A stretch of DNA of 64,000 nucleotides from Thermohalobaculum sp039180675 (GCA_039180675.1 JBCDDC010000011.1:67155-131154), one strand, 5' to 3'. Counted from the first letter of the stretch, positions 1-11,024 are shown. Made by a program: numbers and translations. Notes: generated from the letters alone by a model not told the origin.

Positions 1-364
1 CGGATCAGATACGGGACCGGCGCCGTGGTGCCTGCAACGGCGCTGGATGACGAGATCGCCCGGCGGCTTTCCGATCCCGAAATCGCTTTCGTCGACGTCC
101 GGAGCGCGAGGAACAATTGCTTTCAATGCCGGGCGGTGCGTAAGGCGGCGGATACTGCGACATTGTGACCGCAGCAGGCGTGGCCTGAATCGCTTTTCTT
201 TCCCAGTTTCGCGGGGCAAGACGCGTCCGGGACTTCGCGGGCCGCGGAGAGTTGTACTTTCCGGCCCTATCTGGTAGCGAGTGCCCGCGCCATCCGCCCC
301 CTGCGGAAAAGCGCCCTGCGAGACAGCGCCTGACGCCCGTCAGGCATCACGAGAAAGGCTCGAC
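1..364 (+). other. Region upstream of atpH; possible 3' end of an unidentified gene
   Basis: Frame 1 is open from the window edge to a TGA at 166-168 (55 codons) with G/C-rich third positions at first, so it may be the C-terminus of a gene starting outside the window. I do not recognise the product. From 169 to 364 I see no convincing gene. A 7-bp inverted repeat (329-344, arms CCTGACG/CGTCAGG) lies 20 bases before the atpH start and could form a leader hairpin. The atp promoter should lie in this stretch, but I could not pick a convincing -35/-10 pair. Confidence 0.3.
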
Positions 365-924
365 GTGACCGCTTCTTCCAGTCTTACCTCCAGTGCGGCG
401 GGACGCTATTCAACCGCTCTGTTCGACCTGGCGAAAGAGGAAGGTGCGCTTGAGCAGGTGGAGAGCGATCTGAAGGCTCTGAAGGAGGCGCTCGCCAAAA
501 GCGCCGATCTGCGCCACCTGATCGCGAGCCCGGTTCACACCCGCGACGAGCAGGGCCGCGCGCTGGCCTCGATCGCCGAGGCCATGGGGCTGGGCCAGCT
601 CACCAAAAACGTGCTTGGCCTTATGGCGGCGAACCGGCGCCTCTTCACGCTGGAGCGGTTCGTGGATGCCTTCGAAATCCTGATGGCCGAGCATCGCGGC
701 GAAGTGAGCGCGGAGGTGACCTCCGCCCAGGCGCTGAGCGATGAGCAGACTGCGAAACTCGCGGCAGAGCTCAAGACGTCGGTCGGTCAGGATGTGAAAC
801 TGAATGTCGCCGTCGATGAGACCCTCATCGGCGGCCTTATTGTCAAAGTGGGTTCCAAGATGATCGACAGCTCGATCCGCTCGAAACTCGCAGGTCTGCA
901 AAATGCTATGAAAGAGGTCGGGTG

Positions 925-925
<1 letters not shown>
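365..925 (+). CDS. atpH: F1F0 ATP synthase subunit delta
   Basis: Subunit delta belongs to the peripheral stalk that holds the F1 catalytic head to the membrane F0 sector. The 186-aa product has the family layout: an N-terminal helical domain (SSAAGRYSTALFDLAKEEG) and the C-terminal signature ending in GGLIVKVGSKMIDSSIRSKL. I chose the GTG at 365, preceded by GAAAGG, because the 28 extra residues of the longer frame from 281 are Cys/Pro-rich and unlike the family, and the resulting length is normal. It is the first gene of atpHAGDC. Its stop overlaps the atpA start (TGATG). The F0 genes are absent here, as is usual in alphaproteobacteria, where they lie in a separate cluster. Confidence 0.95.
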
Positions 926-2463
<1,538 letters not shown>

Positions 2464-2488
2464 GACTGAGTGAGAGGAGCCTCGGGCG

Positions 2489-3364
2489 ATGCCTAGCCTC
2501 AAGGACCTGAAAAACCGGATCAATTCGGTCAAATCGACCCGGAAGATCACCTCGGCCATGAAGATGGTGGCGGCGGCAAAGCTCCGCCGCGCGCAGGAAC
2601 ATGCCGAGGCGGCGCGCCCCTTTGCCGAGCGCATGGACGCTGTTCTCGGCAACCTTGCCAAGAGCGCGAAAGACAGCCCGTCTGCCCCGCGCCTTCTGGC
2701 CGGCACCGGGTCGGATCAGACGCATCTGCTGGTCGTTGCCAGTTCGGAACGCGGTCTCTGCGGCGGCTTCAACAGCTCGATTGCGAAGCTTGCGCGGCAG
2801 GATATCGAAAGGCTTCAGGCGGCCGGTAAGACGGTGAAGATCCTGACCATCGGTAAAAAGGGCCGCGAAATACTCAAGCGCGGCTTCGAGGACCTGATGG
2901 TCGGTCATATCGACCTGAGTGACGTAAAAAAGATCGGCTACACCAACGCGGCCGACATCGCCAAGGATGTCCTGACGCGGTTCGACAACGGCGAGTTCGA
3001 TATCGCCACGCTCTACTACAACCAGTTCAAATCGGTGATCAGCCAGATCCCGACCGCGCTCCAGATTGTCCCCGCCAGTTTCCCGGAGACGGATGGCGAG
3101 GAAGAGCCGGTGAATTACGAGTACGAGCCGGAGGAGGAGGAGATCCTCGCCGATCTTCTGCCCCGCAACCTCGGTGTCCAGATCTTCCGCGGCCTGCTTG
3201 AGAACGCGGCATCTGAGCAGGGCGCCCGGATGTCCGCGATGGACAACGCGACCCGGAATGCCGGCGAGATGATCGACAGGCTGACCATCGAATACAACCG
3301 CTCGCGCCAGGCTGCGATCACGAGCGAACTGATCGAAATCATTTCGGGCGCCGAGGCGCTCTGA
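2489..3364 (+). CDS. atpG: F1F0 ATP synthase subunit gamma
   Basis: Subunit gamma is the central rotor shaft that couples proton flow through F0 to catalysis in F1. The 291-aa product starts MPSLKDLKNRINSVKSTRKI, the family N-terminal coiled-coil helix, and ends with the partner helix carrying TRNAGEMIDRLTIEYNRSRQ and ELIEIISGAEAL. It lies 25 bp after atpA and 15 bp before atpD within atpHAGDC. An acidic stretch at about residues 205-220 (EEEPVNYEYEPEEEEI) is the variable Rossmann-domain loop. Confidence 0.97.
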   Translation: MPSLKDLKNRINSVKSTRKITSAMKMVAAAKLRRAQEHAEAARPFAERMDAVLGNLAKSAKDSPSAPRLLAGTGSDQTHLLVVASSERGLCGGFNSSIAKLARQDIERLQAAGKTVKILTIGKKGREILKRGFEDLMVGHIDLSDVKKIGYTNAADIAKDVLTRFDNGEFDIATLYYNQFKSVISQIPTALQIVPASFPETDGEEEPVNYEYEPEEEEILADLLPRNLGVQIFRGLLENAASEQGARMSAMDNATRNAGEMIDRLTIEYNRSRQAAITSELIEIISGAEAL

Positions 3365-3379
3365 CAGGAGGAGTAAGAC

Positions 3380-4801
3380 ATGGGCATCCAGGGCAAAGTC
3401 ACCCAGGTCATCGGTGCCGTCGTCGACGTCCAGTTCGACGATCACCTGCCTGAAATCCTGAACGCGCTTGAGACCGACAACAACGGCAACCGGCTGGTGC
3501 TCGAGGTCGCTCAGCATCTGGGCGAGAGCACCGTGCGCACAATCGCGATGGACGCGACCGAGGGCCTTGTCCGTGGCCAGGGAGTGACCGACACCGAGCA
3601 GCCGATCGCTGTGCCAGTCGGCACTGCAACGCTCGGCCGGATCATGAACGTGATCGGCGAGCCCGTGGATGAGAAGGGCCCCGTCGAGTCGGATGCGAAG
3701 CGCGCGATCCACCAGGAAGCCCCGGAATTCGTCGCTCAGTCCACCGAGTCGGAAATCCTTGTGACCGGCATCAAGGTCGTCGACCTGCTCGCCCCTTACT
3801 CGAAGGGCGGGAAGATCGGCCTTTTCGGCGGCGCGGGTGTCGGCAAGACCGTGCTGATCATGGAACTGATCAACAACATCGCGAAGGCGCACTCGGGCTT
3901 CTCGGTCTTCGCCGGTGTGGGCGAGCGGACCCGCGAGGGCAATGACCTCTACCACGAAATGATCGAATCGAACGTGATCGTTCCCGACAACCTCTCGGAG
4001 TCGAAAGTGGCGCTGGTCTACGGCCAGATGAATGAGCCTCCGGGTGCCCGGGCCCGTGTCGCGCTCACCGGCCTAACGCTGGCCGAGCAGTTCCGCGACG
4101 AAACCGGGACCGACGTTTTGTTCTTCGTCGACAACATCTTCCGCTTCACTCAGGCGGGTTCGGAGGTGTCGGCGCTTCTGGGCCGGATCCCGTCTGCCGT
4201 GGGATATCAGCCGACGCTTGCCACCGACATGGGCTCGATGCAGGAGCGGATCACCTCGACCAAGAACGGCTCAATCACCTCGGTGCAGGCGATCTACGTG
4301 CCTGCGGATGACCTCACCGACCCGGCGCCTGCGACCTCGTTTGCCCACCTCGACGCGACGACCGTGCTGTCGCGCCAGATCGCCGAGCTTGGAATCTACC
4401 CGGCGGTTGACCCGCTCGACTCGACCTCCCGGATCCTCGATCCGGTAGTGATCGGCGAGGAGCACTATCAGGTGGCCCGCGACGTGCAGGGCATCCTTCA
4501 GCGCTACAAGTCGCTGCAGGACATCATCGCCATCCTCGGGATGGACGAGCTGTCGGAGGAGGACAAACTGACCGTGGCGCGCGCGCGCAAGGTTCAGCGT
4601 TTCCTCAGCCAGCCCTTCTTCGTCGCCGAGGTCTTCACTGGCTCGCCCGGCAAGCTGGTCCCGATCGAGAAGACGATCGACGGGTTCAAGCGCCTGGTCG
4701 CTGGTGAATTCGACCACCTGCCGGAGGCCGCCTTCTACATGGTTGGCGACATGGATGAGGCGGTCGAGAAGGCCGAGAAGATGGCCGCAGAAGCGGCCTG
4801 A
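3380..4801 (+). CDS. atpD: F1F0 ATP synthase subunit beta
   Basis: This is the catalytic F1 subunit, where ADP and phosphate are joined. The 473-aa protein shows the P-loop GGAGVGKT (about 150-157), the catalytic GERTREGNDL, Walker B VLFFVDNIFR, and the ATP synthase alpha/beta signature PAVDPLDSTS. AGGAGGAGTAAG precedes the ATG at a good distance, consistent with the high output of this subunit. Full length with no anomaly. Confidence 0.98.
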   Translation: MGIQGKVTQVIGAVVDVQFDDHLPEILNALETDNNGNRLVLEVAQHLGESTVRTIAMDATEGLVRGQGVTDTEQPIAVPVGTATLGRIMNVIGEPVDEKGPVESDAKRAIHQEAPEFVAQSTESEILVTGIKVVDLLAPYSKGGKIGLFGGAGVGKTVLIMELINNIAKAHSGFSVFAGVGERTREGNDLYHEMIESNVIVPDNLSESKVALVYGQMNEPPGARARVALTGLTLAEQFRDETGTDVLFFVDNIFRFTQAGSEVSALLGRIPSAVGYQPTLATDMGSMQERITSTKNGSITSVQAIYVPADDLTDPAPATSFAHLDATTVLSRQIAELGIYPAVDPLDSTSRILDPVVIGEEHYQVARDVQGILQRYKSLQDIIAILGMDELSEEDKLTVARARKVQRFLSQPFFVAEVFTGSPGKLVPIEKTIDGFKRLVAGEFDHLPEAAFYMVGDMDEAVEKAEKMAAEAA

Positions 4802-4827
4802 CCGGACGATCATCGGGAGACGCCACC

Positions 4828-5211
4828 ATGGCGGAGATGCTGAATTTCGAACTCGTGAGCCCCGAGCGTCTTCTGGCCTCGACAGAGGCCGAGGCAGTGA
4901 CCATTCCCGGCATGATGGGCGAGATGACGGCGATGGCCAACCACGCACCGTTTCTGACCACCCTGCGCCCCGGTTTTGTGACAGTGGGTTCGGAGAAGTA
5001 CTTCGTTACCGGCGGGTTCGCCGAGATCTCGAACAACACGGTCTCGGTCCTGGCGGAGGAGGCCTATACAGCCGACGAAGTCACTGCGGACTGGCTCAAC
5101 GAGCGCATCGCGTCCGGCGAGGCAGAAATGGCTGATGTGGCGGAGGATCGTCTGCAGGCGGAAAACCAGCGCCTCAACGACCTGCGCGCAATGAAAGATC
5201 AGATCGGCTGA
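4828..5211 (+). CDS. atpC: F1F0 ATP synthase subunit epsilon
   Basis: Epsilon sits at the foot of the central stalk and can inhibit ATP hydrolysis. The 127-aa protein has the N-terminal beta-sandwich with FELVSPERLL and the GEMTAMANHAPFLTTLRPG motif typical of the family. The C-terminal helical hairpin is partial, as in related bacteria. It is the last gene of the atp operon. Only 15 bp separate its stop from the convergent rppH stop, and I see no clear terminator hairpin there. Confidence 0.96.
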   Translation: MAEMLNFELVSPERLLASTEAEAVTIPGMMGEMTAMANHAPFLTTLRPGFVTVGSEKYFVTGGFAEISNNTVSVLAEEAYTADEVTADWLNERIASGEAEMADVAEDRLQAENQRLNDLRAMKDQIG

Positions 5212-5226
5212 GCATCGACAGCGAGA

Positions 5227-5718
5227 TCAGATCAACAGATCTTCGAACTCCGCGAAAACCCGTGAGTAAGTGTCGCGCTTGAACGGCACGATTTTGCGGA
5301 TCAGTTCCGCCTCAGGCATCCAGGCCCAAGCGCGGAATTCGGGTTCGTGGGTGTCGATCTGCACATCCGCATCGGTTCCGTGGAATTGCAGGGCGAACCA
5401 GCGCTGCTTTTGCCCACGATACCGCCCTTTCCAGAGCTTCGAGACCAGATGGCGCGGCAGGTCATAGGCGTGCCACTCGGAACTCTCGCGCAGGACCTCG
5501 ACCTTTTCGGAGACGATCCCCGTCTCCTCGGTCAATTCGCGGAGTGCCGCCTCAACCGGGGTTTCGCCCTGATCGATGCCGCCCTGTGGCATCTGCCAGG
5601 CATCCATGTGGCTGTCTAGGCGCTGACCTGCAAAGATGTGGCCGTTGCGGTTGAGAACCACCAACCCGACGCTGGGCCGGTAAGGCAGTTTCTCGATCGC
5701 CTCGACCGACAGGGCCAC
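5227..5718 (-). CDS. rppH: RNA pyrophosphohydrolase (Nudix)
   Basis: RppH removes pyrophosphate from the 5' end of primary transcripts, which starts 5'-end-dependent mRNA decay in the cytoplasm. The 163-aa product carries a complete Nudix box at about residues 46-68 (GGIDQGE...REL.EETGI) and the RppH features LPYRPSVGLVVLN, WQMPQGG and QKQRWFALQF. It is convergent with atpC and transcribed away from ctpA, which ends 43 bp upstream of its start. Confidence 0.93.
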   Translation of the reverse strand: MALSVEAIEKLPYRPSVGLVVLNRNGHIFAGQRLDSHMDAWQMPQGGIDQGETPVEAALRELTEETGIVSEKVEVLRESSEWHAYDLPRHLVSKLWKGRYRGQKQRWFALQFHGTDADVQIDTHEPEFRAWAWMPEAELIRKIVPFKRDTYSRVFAEFEDLLI

Positions 5719-5760
5719 GGGACCTCCTTCATACGCACTGTGGGGCCGGAGCCCCTCAGG

Positions 5761-7083
5761 TCACTTGGTATCCCCGTTCCCGTAGATTGCAAGCCCGGCC
5801 AGCAGGTCGAGCGCGTAGGCGAGCTGGAAATCCTCAGAACGCAGCTTTGCAGTTGCTTCATGCCGCTCCCGCTCTTCGTCCAGTTGCTGCTGCTCGTCGT
5901 CCGAAAGCTCGTTGCTGAGCGAGCCGCGCAGGTCAGCCTCTGACCGGCTGCGGCGTTCGTTCTCCTCTTCCTCGGCACCTTCGATCCGGCGCTCCTCGAC
6001 CAGGATGTCCGGCTCAATGCCAAGCGCCTGAATCGAGCGGCCCGACGGCGTATAGTAACGCGCGGTGGTAAGCTTCATGGCCCCTTTGTCGCCGAGGCGC
6101 ATCACGGTCTGGACCGAGCCCTTGCCGAAAGACTTGGCGCCAAGCACGATCGCCCGGCGCTGATCCTGCAGCGCGCCAGCGACGATCTCGGAGGCGGAGG
6201 CTGAACCCTCATTGATCAGAACGACAAGCGGCTTGCCTTCGGTGAGGTCGCCTTCGCGGGCATTCACCCGGTCCGCCTCCTCGAGGTCCCGTCCGCGGGT
6301 CGAGACGATCTCGCCCGTATCGAGAAACGCGTCCGAGACCGAGATTGCCTGGCTGAGCAGCCCGCCCGGGTTGTTACGCAGGTCGATGATGTAGCCGGCG
6401 ACGTTCTCCGGTCCGATCTCTTCCTTCATCTTGGCAATCCCGGCCTCGAGATTGTCATAGGTCTGTTCGTTGAAGGTGGTGATGCGCAGCACGCCGACAT
6501 TGCCCTCGACACGGGTGCGCACGGCGCGGATCTTGATCGTGTCGCGCACGATAGTCACGTCGAACGGCTCTTCGACCCCCTCGCGGCTGATGGTGATCAG
6601 GATCTCCGAGCCGACGGGGCCGCGCATCTGTTCGACCGCCTCGCTCAGCGTCAGGCCGAGCACGCTCTCGCCATCAATATGGGTCACGAAGTCCCCGGCC
6701 TCGAGTCCCGCATTGGCGGCTGGTGTGTCGTCGATCGGTGCCACGACCTTCACAAAGCCGTTCTCCATGGTCACCTCAATGCCAAGCCCGCCGAACTCGC
6801 CCTTGGTCTGCTCGCGCATATCCTCGAAATTAGAGGGCGGCAGATAGGCCGAATGCGGGTCGAGCGAGGAGAGCATCCCGTTGATCGCCGCTTCGATCAG
6901 TTCCTGCTCATCGACTTCCTCGACATAGGCGACACGCACCCGCTCAAAGATATCGCCGAACAGGTCCAGATATTCGTAAGTGTTCCGGGCCGAGTTTTCC
7001 TGCGCGATCACGGGTGCGATGATGTGCGGCGAAAGTGCTCCGATCGCCACGCCTGCACTGAGAGCCAGAAGTGTCTTGCGCAT
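5761..7083 (-). CDS. ctpA: C-terminal processing protease, S41 family
   Basis: This is an exported serine protease that trims or degrades cell-envelope proteins. The 440-aa product has a signal peptide (MRKTLLALSAG...APVIAQ), a PDZ domain (about 90-170, GGLGIEV...GLEAGDFVTHIDG) and the S41 catalytic core with the Ser/Lys dyad in EGSASASEI and KSFGKGS. The ATG at 7083 follows AGAGGAAAG and gives a clean signal peptide; longer versions add a basic extension. A charged, Glu/Arg-rich low-complexity tail precedes the C-terminus. It lies 23 bp after an EnvC-type gene, and the pair probably acts on peptidoglycan-associated substrates. Confidence 0.93.
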   Translation of the reverse strand: MRKTLLALSAGVAIGALSPHIIAPVIAQENSARNTYEYLDLFGDIFERVRVAYVEEVDEQELIEAAINGMLSSLDPHSAYLPPSNFEDMREQTKGEFGGLGIEVTMENGFVKVVAPIDDTPAANAGLEAGDFVTHIDGESVLGLTLSEAVEQMRGPVGSEILITISREGVEEPFDVTIVRDTIKIRAVRTRVEGNVGVLRITTFNEQTYDNLEAGIAKMKEEIGPENVAGYIIDLRNNPGGLLSQAISVSDAFLDTGEIVSTRGRDLEEADRVNAREGDLTEGKPLVVLINEGSASASEIVAGALQDQRRAIVLGAKSFGKGSVQTVMRLGDKGAMKLTTARYYTPSGRSIQALGIEPDILVEERRIEGAEEEENERRSRSEADLRGSLSNELSDDEQQQLDEERERHEATAKLRSEDFQLAYALDLLAGLAIYGNGDTK

Positions 7084-7106
7084 GGGTTGAACTTTCCTCT
7101 GTTTTC

Positions 7107-8195
7107 TCATCGCCCGGGTGCAAACCACAAAGCGGGGTCTATCGTTTCGTCTTCGTGCCTTATCTCTATATAGAGTGTTTCCGACAGGACCAGACCATCC
7201 CTGTCGCCCGCGGCCAACAAAAATTCGTCACTTGCGGGCAGATCACCGCCCATATCACCAATCTTTTCGCCGGCCAGAACGGTTTCGCCGACCTCTCGGG
7301 TAAGATTGCCCATTCCGGCAAGAACGATGAGCCAACCAGCCTGCGGTTCAAGTACAATGACACTATCATAGCCGATTAGCGGCCCGGAATAGCGGATTGT
7401 TGCATCGACCGGCGCCGATACCTGCGCATACTGAGTCGTCGCAATCGAAAGGCCCAGTTCCGGCCCTTCGGTCACGTATTGCCCATGTACCGGTAGCAGC
7501 AGGTGCCCACGGCTGTCCTCAAACCGCGATGTCTCGCTGCTATCCTGCCGGACGCCGCCGAGCGCCCGGGTGAGATCTGAAAGATCCCGCGCGCGCTCCC
7601 CTGCCGACTGGGCGGCGGCGGCCAGTTCTGCATCAGGAACGCGGCGCTTGCGGTTTCTAAGCGCCTTAGCGCTCTGTGCCCGGAGATCCTGAAGCCGCGC
7701 GAGCGTTCCACGCACGTCGTCGCGCGCCTCCTCCTGCACTGCTCGCAAGGCCTGGATCTCTGCCAGTTGCGTGCGGACCGCAGCGAGCCGCGCATTCAGC
7801 TCAGGCGTGATAGCGCCGATCAGGCTGCCGGCGCGGGCGGCCTGCACAGGACCACCGGGGTAGACCAGCAGCGCACTGTCCGGCGCGCGGGAGATCGACT
7901 GCAAGGCGCGCAGCGCCGATGTCAGCCCGTCGCGATCGATCGCGAGGTTAACTTTCAAAACATCCTCTTCGGCGGCGAGAACCCTGAGCCCGGCATGGAA
8001 TGCCGACAATGCGGCCTCCTGTGCCCTTACCGCGGTCCCAAGCGCCGCGAGCGTTCCCTCGGCGCCATCTGCCTGCTCGAGCGCCACTTCCGCTTCGGCC
8101 AGCAGCGCCCGGGCGGTCGCGATCTCGGCGATTTCCGCACGCAAATCAGCGCTGGTGGCTAGGATAAGAAGAAGCGCTGCACCCAGCCTTCTCAT
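7107..8195 (-). CDS. Murein hydrolase activator, EnvC/M23 family
   Basis: EnvC-type periplasmic proteins activate amidases that split septal peptidoglycan. The 362-aa product has a signal peptide (MRRLGAALLLILATSADLRA), a long coiled-coil-like region (about 20-235) and a C-terminal LytM-like domain (about 240-362). The zinc ligands of active M23 peptidases (HxxxD and HxH) are not visible where expected: GLSIATTQYAQVSAP and LAGMGNL replace them. This fits a regulatory rather than hydrolytic role. The ATG at 8195 overlaps the gpmI stop by 4 bp, and ctpA follows. The gpmI-envC-ctpA order is common in alphaproteobacteria. Confidence 0.85.
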   Translation of the reverse strand: MRRLGAALLLILATSADLRAEIAEIATARALLAEAEVALEQADGAEGTLAALGTAVRAQEAALSAFHAGLRVLAAEEDVLKVNLAIDRDGLTSALRALQSISRAPDSALLVYPGGPVQAARAGSLIGAITPELNARLAAVRTQLAEIQALRAVQEEARDDVRGTLARLQDLRAQSAKALRNRKRRVPDAELAAAAQSAGERARDLSDLTRALGGVRQDSSETSRFEDSRGHLLLPVHGQYVTEGPELGLSIATTQYAQVSAPVDATIRYSGPLIGYDSVIVLEPQAGWLIVLAGMGNLTREVGETVLAGEKIGDMGGDLPASDEFLLAAGDRDGLVLSETLYIEIRHEDETIDPALWFAPGR

Positions 8196-9727
8196 GCACG
8201 CTTCAGAAGCGACCTGCCCGTCATCTCGGCCGGCTGCTCCAGTCCCATGAGGTCGAGTATCGTTGGTGCGACGTCGGCAAGGCGACCATCGGAGAGCCCG
8301 GCAATCCCGCGGCTCTCCCCCTCTTCCACCAGAATTATGGGCACCAGGTTGGTCGTGTGCGCCGTGTGCGGGTCGCCAGTCTCCGGGTCGATCATCGTCT
8401 CGCAATTTCCATGATCCGCTGTCACCAGCATTGTTCCCCCGGCGTCTGCCAGCGCGTCAAGCGCCAGGCCGAGACCCTTGTCGACCACCTCGCAAGCTGC
8501 AATCGCGGCCTCAAGTGAGCCGGTATGACCGACCATGTCGGGATTGGCGAAATTCACCACGATCAGGTCGAAGTCGGAGTGGATCGCGGCGGCCAGTTTG
8601 TCAGCCACCTCGGGGCAGGACATCTCAGGCTTAAGGTCATATGTGCGTACTTTCGGAGAGGGCGCCATATACCGTGCCTCCCCCGGATCCGGCTCCTCGA
8701 TCCCGCCGTTGAGGAAGAAGGTTACGTGCGGGTACTTTTCTGTCTCAGCGAGGCGGAACTGGATCTTGCCGTTGGATGCCATCCACTCCCCAAGGGTGTT
8801 GACGATCTCCTCTTGGGGGAAAATCGCGGGCATCCACGCGTCGATGTCGGAGGCATAGCTGACCATGCCGAGGGCGGAGGCGAAGTCGAGACGCTCGGCT
8901 GGGAAAGCCTCGAAACTCGGGTCCAGCAGGGCGCGGAGCAGCTCGCGCATCCGGTCGGCGCGAAAATTGGCCGACAGCAGGCTGTCTCCTGGCGCAACCC
9001 CGGTATAGTCCGGTGCGATCACATGCGGCTCGATGAACTCATCGGTGATCCCGTCCGCATAAGCCGCATCGATTGCCGCGATGGCCCCCTCGCATTTGTT
9101 GCCCTTCGCCTCGGCGATCAGGCGATAGGCCGTTTCCACCCGGTCCCAGCGATTGTCGCGGTCCATCGCGAAGAAGCGCCCGCAAATCGTGGCGAGCCGC
9201 ACATGCGGCAAAGGCGCGATGTCCGCCAGAAAGCGGGTCATCGCCACGCGCCCGGTCTTCGGCCCCACATCGCGCCCGTCGAGGAACCCATGAATCTCGA
9301 CCGGGATTTCAAGCCGCGACAAAACCGTCGCCAGTGCCACCAGATGGTTCTGATGCGAATGCACCCCGCCCGGGCTGATCAGGCCCAGCAGGTGGACCGA
9401 GCCTCCGCTTGCGTTCATCTGCTGGAGAAAATTTACGAGCGCCGCCGCGGTGAAGAGGCTGCCATCCTCGATCGCCTTGTTGATCTTTGGCAGATCCATC
9501 AGCACTACGCGCCCGGCCCCGATATTGGTGTGGCCCACCTCGGAGTTACCTATCTGCCCCGGCGGCAGGCCAACATCCTCGCCGCTCGCGGACAGGCGGG
9601 CATGGGGACGGGTCTCGAAGAGGCGATCGATATTCGGGGTATGGGCCAGCTTCGGCGCGTTGCCAACCTCATCCTCGCGCAGCCCCCAGCCATCGAGAAT
9701 GGCCAGGACAACGGGGCGTCGGTGCAT
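8192..9727 (-). CDS. gpmI: 2,3-bisphosphoglycerate-independent phosphoglycerate mutase
   Basis: It interconverts 3- and 2-phosphoglycerate in glycolysis and gluconeogenesis, using metal ions and a phosphoserine. The 511-aa protein has the alkaline-phosphatase-fold metal motif LAILDGWG, the catalytic serine at about residue 62 in GNSEVGHTNIG, and C-terminal ligands in VTADHGNCE and PHTAHTTNLVP. The ATG at 9727 with GAGGGAGAC upstream matches the family start. It is divergent from the DUF1223 gene, and the 160-bp gap should hold both promoters. Confidence 0.96.
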   Translation of the reverse strand: MHRRPVVLAILDGWGLREDEVGNAPKLAHTPNIDRLFETRPHARLSASGEDVGLPPGQIGNSEVGHTNIGAGRVVLMDLPKINKAIEDGSLFTAAALVNFLQQMNASGGSVHLLGLISPGGVHSHQNHLVALATVLSRLEIPVEIHGFLDGRDVGPKTGRVAMTRFLADIAPLPHVRLATICGRFFAMDRDNRWDRVETAYRLIAEAKGNKCEGAIAAIDAAYADGITDEFIEPHVIAPDYTGVAPGDSLLSANFRADRMRELLRALLDPSFEAFPAERLDFASALGMVSYASDIDAWMPAIFPQEEIVNTLGEWMASNGKIQFRLAETEKYPHVTFFLNGGIEEPDPGEARYMAPSPKVRTYDLKPEMSCPEVADKLAAAIHSDFDLIVVNFANPDMVGHTGSLEAAIAACEVVDKGLGLALDALADAGGTMLVTADHGNCETMIDPETGDPHTAHTTNLVPIILVEEGESRGIAGLSDGRLADVAPTILDLMGLEQPAEMTGRSLLKRA

Positions 9728-9887
9728 GCTTGTCTCCCTCTGGACTTCGAGATCGTAGGTATTCGTAACGCGCCATCGCGGCAAGAGTCACATGGGCGAA
9801 CAGGATGGCCGCGAAGGGTACGGTGGTCACGCAGGGTTGAAAGCAGCTTTTGTTGGCGCGTTTACGGAATCATCCTATACCCACATC

Positions 9888-10607
9888 ATGAAAAATATCG
9901 CTCTCGCTGCTCGCGCTCTTTTCTGCGCCACCCTCGGTCTTGCCACGCTTCCCAATGCCGCACAGGCCGAGCCCGCCGTCGTCGTGGAACTTTTCACAAG
10001 CCAAGGTTGCTATTCCTGCCCGCCTGCCGATGAGGTGCTCGGCAAGCTTGCGGAGCATGACGACATTATCGCCCTGTCGCTGCATGTCGATTATTGGGAC
10101 TATCTTGGCTGGCGCGACACATTCGCGAAGAAAGCGTTCACCCGCCGCCAGTTCGAGTACAGGGATTCGATGGGAGAGCGGGTTGTCTACACGCCTCAGA
10201 TGATCGTGCAGGGGGCGAACCCGGTGACCGGTTCACGCGCGATGAGCGTGAGGGATGCGATCGCGCAGGTCCGCTCCACCGATGATCTCGCAAAGGTGGA
10301 AATCGTCGAGCGCAACGGTGGCCTGAAGGGCTTGATCACGCCGGTCAACGGCGGTGAGGGGTCCAGCGCGGTCGTCTATGTTGCCAAGTACACGCGGAGC
10401 GAGACGGTCCAGATCGCGCGAGGTGAGAACGGTGGGAAGACCCTGACCTATCACAACGTGGTCGGGATGCTCAGTCCGCTCAAGGACTGGCGCGGCGATA
10501 TCGCCGAATACGATCTGCCGAACCCTGGCCCGGGCGAGGGCATTGCCCTCTGGGTGCAGGGCGGCAAGGTCGGCCCGATTCTGGCCGCCGCCAAGTTCGA
10601 GCGCTGA
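9888..10607 (+). CDS. Secreted DUF1223 thioredoxin-like protein
   Basis: DUF1223 proteins have a thioredoxin-like fold; their exact role is unknown. The 239-aa product has a signal peptide cut near AAQA, then VVVELFTSQGCYSCPPADEVL with a CxxC pair, and the conserved HVDYWDYLGWRD and YTPQMIVQG segments. The internal ATG (MKNIAL) was chosen because it begins the signal peptide; the frame extends 32 codons further upstream without family character. It is convergent with the GFA gene, the two stops being adjacent. Confidence 0.85.
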   Translation: MKNIALAARALFCATLGLATLPNAAQAEPAVVVELFTSQGCYSCPPADEVLGKLAEHDDIIALSLHVDYWDYLGWRDTFAKKAFTRRQFEYRDSMGERVVYTPQMIVQGANPVTGSRAMSVRDAIAQVRSTDDLAKVEIVERNGGLKGLITPVNGGEGSSAVVYVAKYTRSETVQIARGENGGKTLTYHNVVGMLSPLKDWRGDIAEYDLPNPGPGEGIALWVQGGKVGPILAAAKFER

Positions 10608-11024
10608 TCAACCGCTGATCTTCTGCGTGCCTGTCGTGCCCGTATAGCGCGGCAGGTCGTCCTCGATCACGAGCCATGGCACCGCTTCCGCCGCAAAGAC
10701 GTGAAAACTGGGTGCGTAGGCCGAAGGATCGTCGAGGCTTGCGGCGTAGAAATGCGTCTCGCCCGGAAACCTGTCGGCGGCGTAGGCCATCTGGCTGCCA
10801 CAGCGTGCACAGAAGTACCGCCTGACCCCGGGCGAGCTTTCATAGAGCGACGGCTCCTCGCCCGTCCATGCCCATGCGCCGTCGACCACGCCAATGAAAC
10901 TCGTCATTGGGGCAGCGCAGCCCTTCCGGCAGCTCTCGCAATGGCAATGGCCCTGCCAGAGCGGTTTGCCGGAAAAGCGGAATCGCACCCCGCCGCAAAG
11001 GCACCTGCCGGTCTGATCGCTCAT
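10608..11024 (-). CDS. GFA-family (glutathione-dependent formaldehyde-activating-like) zinc protein
   Basis: GFA-domain proteins bind zinc through cysteines; only some have been linked to formaldehyde and glutathione. The 138-aa product shows the ligand pattern CLCGGVRF, CHCESCRK and CARCGS, plus the ASLDDPSAY...HVF segment of the family. The ATG at 11024 overlaps the stop of the acyltransferase gene (ATGA), making it the last gene of the long minus-strand operon that begins near 15955. The true substrate cannot be told from sequence. Confidence 0.85.
   Translation of the reverse strand: MSDQTGRCLCGGVRFRFSGKPLWQGHCHCESCRKGCAAPMTSFIGVVDGAWAWTGEEPSLYESSPGVRRYFCARCGSQMAYAADRFPGETHFYAASLDDPSAYAPSFHVFAAEAVPWLVIEDDLPRYTGTTGTQKISG

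Noticed and set aside
47..277. A 76-codon frame before atpH
   Set aside because: Arg/Gly-rich translation, no ribosome site and no family; the region is more likely the atp leader and the end of an upstream gene.
8525..10033. A 502-codon plus-strand frame opposite gpmI
   Set aside because: It runs antisense through gpmI and into the DUF1223 gene and has no family character.
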